This document shows positions 7,005-10,683 of a DNA stretch of 10,683 nt, in pieces. How positions within the stretch are numbered: position 1 is the first letter of the stretch; each line of letters opens with the position of its first letter. The notes below the pieces were generated by a model. The model did not search any database, had not been told where the DNA came from, and saw only the letters and a list, made by a program, of their open reading frames with translations. The DNA is from Burkholderiaceae bacterium (GTDB taxonomy: Bacteria; Pseudomonadota; Gammaproteobacteria; Burkholderiales; Burkholderiaceae_C), in contig JAIRRE010000326.1 in assembly GCA_031256125.1 (NCBI GenBank), positions 1 to 10,683 of the forward strand, read 5' to 3'. Position numbers and translations under genes: made by a program.

Positions 7005-7471
7005 CGCTGCCCCAACTGGCGCTGTCGCTGCAATTTGCGCGTGACTTGACCCACGATGACGGCGACCTCGCCACGCACCGCGCCGCATTGCCCCGGCACG
7101 CGGTAGCGCGCTGGATTCGTCACGCGCTGGCGCGCGACGCCGAAATCACAGTGCGCATCGTCGGCGCAGCGGAAGGGCAGCAACTCAACCGCGACTTTCG
7201 CCACAAGGACTACGCCACCAACGTACTGACCTTTGGCTATGCCGAGCAGCCCGTGGTCATGGCCGACCTGGTGTTGTGCGCGCCGGTAGTGGCACGAGAG
7301 GCACACGAGCAGCGCAAACCCTTGGGAGCGCACTACGCGCATCTGCTGGTACACGGTGCGCTGCACGCCCAAGGCTGGGATCACGAAACCAGTGGGGAAG
7401 ACGCCCGCGCTATGGAAGCGCGCGAAACGCAAATTTTGGAGGCGCTAGGGTTGGGCGATCCTTGGCATTAA
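7001..7471 (+). CDS. ybeY: Endoribonuclease YbeY (rRNA maturation factor)
   Basis: YbeY is a single-strand-specific, zinc-dependent endoribonuclease needed for 16S rRNA 3' end maturation and 70S ribosome quality control. The 156-residue product has the UPF0054 signature. The core [11 protein letters not shown] (118-128) supplies the three zinc-ligand histidines His118, His122 and His128 in the H-x3-H-x5-H spacing. Upstream, [17 protein letters not shown] (64-80) is the family's conserved substrate-site segment, followed by DLVLCAPVV (89-97). Length is normal. The ATG overlaps the stop of the PhoH-like gene by four bases (ATGA). In many proteobacteria corC and lnt follow ybeY; here they are absent and a different promoter starts 13 nt after the stop. 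Confidence 0.95.
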   Translation: MTLPQLALSLQFARDLTHDDGDLATHRAALPRHAVARWIRHALARDAEITVRIVGAAEGQQLNRDFRHKDYATNVLTFGYAEQPVVMADLVLCAPVVAREAHEQRKPLGAHYAHLLVHGALHAQGWDHETSGEDARAMEARETQILEALGLGDPWH

Positions 7472-7483
7472 GCGGCATCCCAT

Positions 7484-7492
7484 TGCTATAAT
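7484..7492 (+). promoter_or_regulatory. Consensus extended -10 promoter of the SCP2-like gene
   Basis: TGCTATAAT is a perfect extended -10 element (TG, one base, TATAAT). A TTGGCA at 7462-7467 lies 19 bp upstream; this is longer than the ideal spacing, but an extended -10 tolerates a weak -35. Transcription would start near 7499, giving a leader of about 34 nt before the ATG at 7533. The element sits just after the ybeY stop, so the downstream genes can be transcribed independently of phoH-ybeY. Confidence 0.65.
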
Positions 7493-7532
7493 GTTAAGAG
7501 CATTTTCCCCTTTTTTTAAAGGTATCGGCACC

Positions 7533-7973
7533 ATGAAACTGATGCTTGAACTCATGCTATTGGGGCTGGCGATCCTGCTGCGCCGGAATGCGCAACAACC
7601 TTTGGTACAAGCCAAGCTCCGTGATCGAGCCCGCATCGTCCAGATACGAACTCGGGACGCCAGCGTGGCCAGATACTTTGTATTCTGTGGCGGCGCTGTG
7701 CTATCGCGGCGCGGCACGCTCGCAAGCCCCGATGTATCCCTGGTCTGGAAAGACGCGGCTACGGCCACACGCGTCCTGCGAAGCGCAGACCCCGACGCCG
7801 TCCCGGCGGCCCTTGCCCATGAGTGGCTGCACATCGCAGGCGACGGCGAAGTCGCAGCCTGGTTCGGAGACCTGGTGGCGTCTGGCGCGAGGCCGATCCC
7901 AGGATGCGGCGGCGGCAAGACCGTCCGTGGCGGTTATCGGTCTTGGCCGCATGGGTTCCGGGATCGCTCATAG
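7533..7973 (+). CDS. SCP2-like small domain protein, 3' end reading into an overlapping gene (possible truncated or hybrid ORF)
   Basis: The 146-residue product starts MKLMLELMLLGLAILLRR and continues with VQIRTRDASVARYFVFCGG (36-54), SRRGTLASPDVSLVWKDAA (58-76) and GDGEVAAWFGDLV (103-115). This resembles the short SCP2-like (sterol carrier protein fold) domain found alone or at the N-terminus of some bacterial oxidoreductases; I assign it by pattern only. Such domains end around the WF motif. Here residues 117-146 are instead read out of frame across the start of the next gene, so the natural 3' end appears lost. The ATG at 7533 is chosen because it follows the promoter and AAAGG (7518-7522); the ATG at 7491 overlaps the -10 box. 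No transmembrane protein is predicted, although the first 17 residues are hydrophobic. A lipid or acyl ligand is possible but not shown. Confidence 0.6.
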   Translation: MKLMLELMLLGLAILLRRNAQQPLVQAKLRDRARIVQIRTRDASVARYFVFCGGAVLSRRGTLASPDVSLVWKDAATATRVLRSADPDAVPAALAHEWLHIAGDGEVAAWFGDLVASGARPIPGCGGGKTVRGGYRSWPHGFRDRS

Positions 7974-8802
7974 ACTGCTCCAGGCGGGCTTCCCGGTCAC
8001 GGTCTACAACCGCAGCGAAGAAAAGATGCGCGCGCTTGCCGAGGCGGGCGCAAAGACGGCTGCAACCCCCGCCGAGGCCGCGCGCGCCGCTCAATACGTC
8101 ATAACATCGCTCGCCAACGATGCGGCGGTTTTTGCCGTGGTTGAAGGGGCTGACGGACTTCTTGCGGGACTTGAGCGGGGCGCGGTTCATATCGGCGCTT
8201 CGACGATTTCGGCGGACGCGACCCGCCGTCTTGCCGCACTGCATACGAAACACGGCAGCGAATACCTGGCGGCGCCGGTGCTGGGACGCCCCGATGCCGC
8301 CGCCGCTGGTGAACTCGTGGCATTGGTTTGCGGCAAGCCATCGGTCTTCGAGACCAGCCGCGAGGTTTTGCAAGGCTACACCCGGCAAATTCAATACCTG
8401 GGCGAAGATTACGCGGTGGTGGCGGCGGCAAAACTTGCGGCCAACTATGCCGCCGTGACCATCATCGACCTGATGGGGCAGATTTACGCATTCGGCGAAA
8501 AAACCGGTGTTCCGTTGACCATGCTGCACACGATGTTCCGTATGCTCTGGGCGCAGCCGGTCTTGCAGGGCTACGCCACCCGAATCTGGCGGCGCGAATT
8601 CGACGACGTGGGGTTCGATCTCCGCGGCGGTCTCAAGGACGTGACGCTCATGGTCAATGCTGCGGCAGAGCAAGGCGTGCACTGGGATTTCGCTGAAGCG
8701 ATCCAGCGCAAGATGACACGGGGCATCGAGCTGGGCTGGGGCCAGAAAGACTGGAGTTCGGTGTACGACGTGACGAGAACCGAAGCAGGACTCAACGTCT
8801 AG
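7927..8802 (+). CDS. NAD(P)-dependent oxidoreductase, beta-hydroxyacid dehydrogenase/6PGDH family
   Basis: This family covers 3-hydroxyisobutyrate-type dehydrogenases, glyoxylate/succinic semialdehyde reductases and imine reductases. The N-terminal Rossmann domain begins at once with VAVIGLGRMGSG (1-12) and VTVYNRS (24-30); Asn28-Arg29 after the second strand suggest NADP(H) preference. The family's substrate loop reads AAPVLGRPDAAAAGEL (115-130). The C-terminal helical domain has the catalytic lysine in AAKLAANY (Lys169 with Asn173), and DLRGGLKDVTLMVNAA (231-246) follows. The 291 residues are the usual length. No ATG exists at the family's start; the GTG at 7927 fits best but has no good ribosome binding site. 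An ATG at 7819 in the same frame would add 36 residues lying wholly inside the SCP2-like ORF. The gene is in the +1 frame relative to that ORF and overlaps it by 47 nt, so translation may be coupled to it. The substrate is unknown. Confidence 0.85.
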   Translation: MAVIGLGRMGSGIAHRLLQAGFPVTVYNRSEEKMRALAEAGAKTAATPAEAARAAQYVITSLANDAAVFAVVEGADGLLAGLERGAVHIGASTISADATRRLAALHTKHGSEYLAAPVLGRPDAAAAGELVALVCGKPSVFETSREVLQGYTRQIQYLGEDYAVVAAAKLAANYAAVTIIDLMGQIYAFGEKTGVPLTMLHTMFRMLWAQPVLQGYATRIWRREFDDVGFDLRGGLKDVTLMVNAAAEQGVHWDFAEAIQRKMTRGIELGWGQKDWSSVYDVTRTEAGLNV

Positions 8803-8805
8803 GCC

Positions 8806-8823
8806 AACACAATCTGTGTTTTT
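8806..8823 (+). terminator. Short intrinsic terminator after the oxidoreductase gene
   Basis: AACACA (8806-8811) pairs with TGTGTT (8815-8820) around the three-base loop ATC. The stem ends in a run of five T (8819-8823). It lies 3 nt after the oxidoreductase stop, between two convergent genes. The stem is short and only half GC, so it may be leaky. The T run serves the plus strand only. Confidence 0.55.
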
Positions 8824-8833
8824 AACGCCCGGA

Positions 8834-9793
8834 CTATGGTGAGAGGTTGGCCATCTCCGGTGTCGACTCGGCGGCGGATTCCTGGCCGATGGGCAACAGT
8901 TCAATGCGCGCGCGCAAGCCGGGAACGGCGTGCATCAAGTCGCGCTCGACGGTATCGCGCGCCAGCGCGGCGCGCGTCATCGTCCAGATGCCGGGCACAT
9001 GCATATGCAGATCGACGAAACTCTGCTGCCCGGCGCACCGGGTAACGACGTGATCGAACCGTACCGGCTCGTCGGCGTCGTGCTTTTCCGCGTGGACGTG
9101 ATGGGCGTGGCGCAGCAGCACGGCGTCGATGGCGGCGCGATCGCGTGCTTCCATGGCAACGTCCATCAGCCCCTGCGCGGAACGCCACATCAGCCGCGCG
9201 CCTTCGCGCACGATGTTCACCGCCACCGCAATGGCCACCACCGCGTCGAGCCACAACTGGCCGGTGAGCATGACCACCAGCAAGCCCAGCAGCACGCCCG
9301 CCGAGGTCCATACGTCCGCCAGCAGATGGCGCGCGTCGGCCTCCAGTGCGATGGAACGCTGCGCGCGCGCGGCGCGCAGCATCACCAGCGCCAGCGCGCC
9401 ATTGGCCGCCGAACTGACCAGCGAGAGCACCAGTCCCAGCCCCATGCGCGTCAAAGGTTCGGGTTCCCACAGGCGCGGGATGGCGGTCCAGAAAATGCCG
9501 ATGGCGGCGGCAAAGATCATCAGCCCCTCGAAGGCCGATGAGAAATATTCCGCCTTGCCGTGACCGAACGGGTGATCGTCATCCGCCGGGCGTGCGGCCA
9601 CCGTCACCATCCACAGGCCGAACAGCGCCGCCGCCAGGTTGACCAGCGATTCCAGCGCGTCGGCCAGCAACCCCACCGACCCGGTGAGCCGCCAGGCCAG
9701 CGTTTTGGCCACGATGGTAAAGACCGCTACGCCCGCCGAGACGAGCATCAACACGCGCGCAGAAGACCCGCCACGAGCAGTGGGAGATGACAT
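8834..9793 (-). CDS. Cation diffusion facilitator (CDF) family metal transporter
   Basis: CDF proteins are inner-membrane proton antiporters that export divalent metals such as Zn, Fe, Mn or Co. The 319-residue product has about six membrane segments (about 15-210) and a cytosolic C-terminal domain (about 211-300). Family landmarks are LTGSVGLLADALESLVN (36-52), PADDDHPFGHGKAEY (69-83), ALEADARHLLADVWTS (149-164, with His156 and Asp160 as the HxxxD half of the transport site) and DLHMHVPG (261-268). Where E. coli FieF has aspartates at 45 and 49, this protein has Glu48 and Asn52, with Asp45 one turn earlier. Metal choice therefore cannot be copied from FieF. The ATG at 9793 follows a GGA about 9 nt upstream on its strand. 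It lies 45 nt after the tyrS stop on the same strand and is probably co-transcribed. It is convergent with the oxidoreductase gene. Confidence 0.92.
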   Translation of the reverse strand: MSSPTARGGSSARVLMLVSAGVAVFTIVAKTLAWRLTGSVGLLADALESLVNLAAALFGLWMVTVAARPADDDHPFGHGKAEYFSSAFEGLMIFAAAIGIFWTAIPRLWEPEPLTRMGLGLVLSLVSSAANGALALVMLRAARAQRSIALEADARHLLADVWTSAGVLLGLLVVMLTGQLWLDAVVAIAVAVNIVREGARLMWRSAQGLMDVAMEARDRAAIDAVLLRHAHHVHAEKHDADEPVRFDHVVTRCAGQQSFVDLHMHVPGIWTMTRAALARDTVERDLMHAVPGLRARIELLPIGQESAAESTPEMANLSP

Positions 9794-9838
9794 TTGTTAT
9801 TCCAAATCCTATTTCAAATGCACCCGCGCGAACTTGCG

Positions 9839-10683
9839 TTAGCCCACTTGGACGACGTAAACGCCGGACTTCAATTTGAGGCCCTTGTCGCTGACCACGG
9901 CGGAATCGACGCGCACGCCGCCGCCGTCGATCAGCCGGTTGGCTTCGCTGGTGGAAGGCGCCAGGCCCGCCTGCTTGAGCACCAGCCCGATGCCCAGCGC
10001 GCCGTCCGCTCCGGCGGCCAGTTGCACATCGGGAATCTGGTCTGGCACTCCGCCGCGGCTGCGCAGCACGAAATCGCGCTCGGCGGCCTCGGCGGCCTCC
10101 GCCGAATGGAAGCGCGCCGTGATCTCGCGCGCCAGCATCACCTTGGCGTCGCGCGGGTTGCGGCCCGCGTCAACTTCTTGCCGGATCCGCCCGATTTCGG
10201 CCAGCGACAACAGCGACAGCAGCGTGTACCAGCGCCACATCAATTCATCGCTGATTGACATGACCTTGGCGAACATGGTGTTGGCCGGTTCGGTGATGCC
10301 GACGTAATTGCCCTTGGACTTGGACATCTTGTCCACGCCGTCCAGCCCTTCCAGCAGCGGCATGGTCAGGATGCACTGCTGCTCCTGCCCGTATTCCTGC
10401 TGCAAATGGCGGCCCATCAGCAGGTTGAATTTCTGATCGGTGCCGCCCAGTTCTAGGTCGGCCTTGAGCGCCACCGAGTCGTAGCCCTGCATCAACGGAT
10501 ACAGAAACTCATGCACGCTGATCGGCGAACCGGACTTGAAGCGCTGGTTGAAGTCCTCGCGCTCCATCATCCGCGCCACTGTGTATTTGGCCGCCAGTGC
10601 GATCATGCCGCGCGCGCCTAAGGCATCGCTCCATTCGCTGTTGTAGCGCAACTCGGTTTTGTGTGGGTCCAGCACCTTGTATG
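9839..10683 (-). CDS. tyrS: Tyrosine--tRNA ligase, C-terminal 280 residues (5' end outside the window)
   Basis: TyrS is the class I aminoacyl-tRNA synthetase that charges tRNA-Tyr with tyrosine. The visible frame enters from the right edge reading [17 protein letters not shown] and continues through the conserved [20 protein letters not shown]. It then passes [11 protein letters not shown], the signature [12 protein letters not shown] loop that grips ATP, and the [10 protein letters not shown] helix. The C-terminal S4-like RNA-binding domain reads [16 protein letters not shown] and ends GVYVVQVG before TAA. The HIGH-like motif and the tyrosine pocket's first half are beyond the edge. The sequence type resembles the betaproteobacterial TyrS group rather than E. 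coli TyrS. A GTG lies near the edge but is an internal Val codon, not the start. The CDF transporter follows 45 nt downstream. Confidence 0.96.
   Translation of the reverse strand, partial: YKVLDPHKTELRYNSEWSDALGARGMIALAAKYTVARMMEREDFNQRFKSGSPISVHEFLYPLMQGYDSVALKADLELGGTDQKFNLLMGRHLQQEYGQEQQCILTMPLLEGLDGVDKMSKSKGNYVGITEPANTMFAKVMSISDELMWRWYTLLSLLSLAEIGRIRQEVDAGRNPRDAKVMLAREITARFHSAEAAEAAERDFVLRSRGGVPDQIPDVQLAAGADGALGIGLVLKQAGLAPSTSEANRLIDGGGVRVDSAVVSDKGLKLKSGVYVVQVG

Noticed and set aside
5991..7088. Leftward open frame upstream of the ligase ATG, antisense to all of phoH, which would make a 933-residue protein
   Set aside because: The extra residues are Arg/Gln/Ala-rich with no family features, and phoH on the other strand has every motif. 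It is a GC-rich shadow frame.
7819..7926. ATG at 7819 as the oxidoreductase start
   Set aside because: It would add 36 residues unlike the family's short N-terminus, fully inside the SCP2-like coding region; kept only as an alternative.
7759..8904. Long leftward frame opposite the oxidoreductase
   Set aside because: It shows no family features, while the plus strand encodes a clear Rossmann dehydrogenase.

Overview
The window looks like chromosome from a GC-rich proteobacterium, most likely a betaproteobacterium. That placement is an inference from protein style (SucC/SucD, PhoH, YbeY, TyrS and a PglL/Wzy-type ligase), GC-rich wobble positions and the phoH-ybeY pairing. No rRNA or tRNA gene is present to confirm it. 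Most of the window is ordinary core genome. The accessory material is an insertion-sequence remnant at the left edge and an oddly joined gene pair around 7.5-8.8 kb.

Layout, left to right. Bases 1-30 may hold the first ten codons of a leftward gene. A 5'-truncated transposase remnant (about 111-360) lies just upstream of sucC, followed by a leader with two hairpins. sucC-sucD (515-2583, +) form a tight operon encoding both subunits of succinyl-CoA synthetase, closed by a strong hairpin. Next come a PP2C-type Ser/Thr phosphatase (2727-3536, +), preceded by a candidate promoter with nested dyads, and a protein with one intact and one degenerate FHA domain (3656-4327, +). Together these look like a phospho-signalling module with no kinase in view. 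A leftward O-antigen ligase/pilin glycosylation-type membrane enzyme (4287-5990, -) overlaps the FHA gene tail to tail by 41 nt.

Divergent from it, phoH-ybeY (6033-7471, +) overlap by ATGA and act in RNA metabolism and ribosome quality control or maturation. After ybeY a consensus extended -10 promoter drives a small SCP2-like ORF (7533-7973). That ORF runs in a different frame into a beta-hydroxyacid-dehydrogenase-type NAD(P) oxidoreductase (7927-8802) that lacks an ATG start. A short terminator separates this pair from a convergent leftward pair: a cation diffusion facilitator transporter (8834-9793, -) and, upstream of it, tyrS (9839 to the right edge, -, 5' end outside the window).

I see no CRISPR array, prophage, tRNA, rRNA or clearly novel multi-gene system. 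The observations most worth a second look are the SCP2-like/dehydrogenase overlap, the kinase-less PP2C-FHA pair with dyads in its promoter, and the altered metal-site residues in the CDF transporter.
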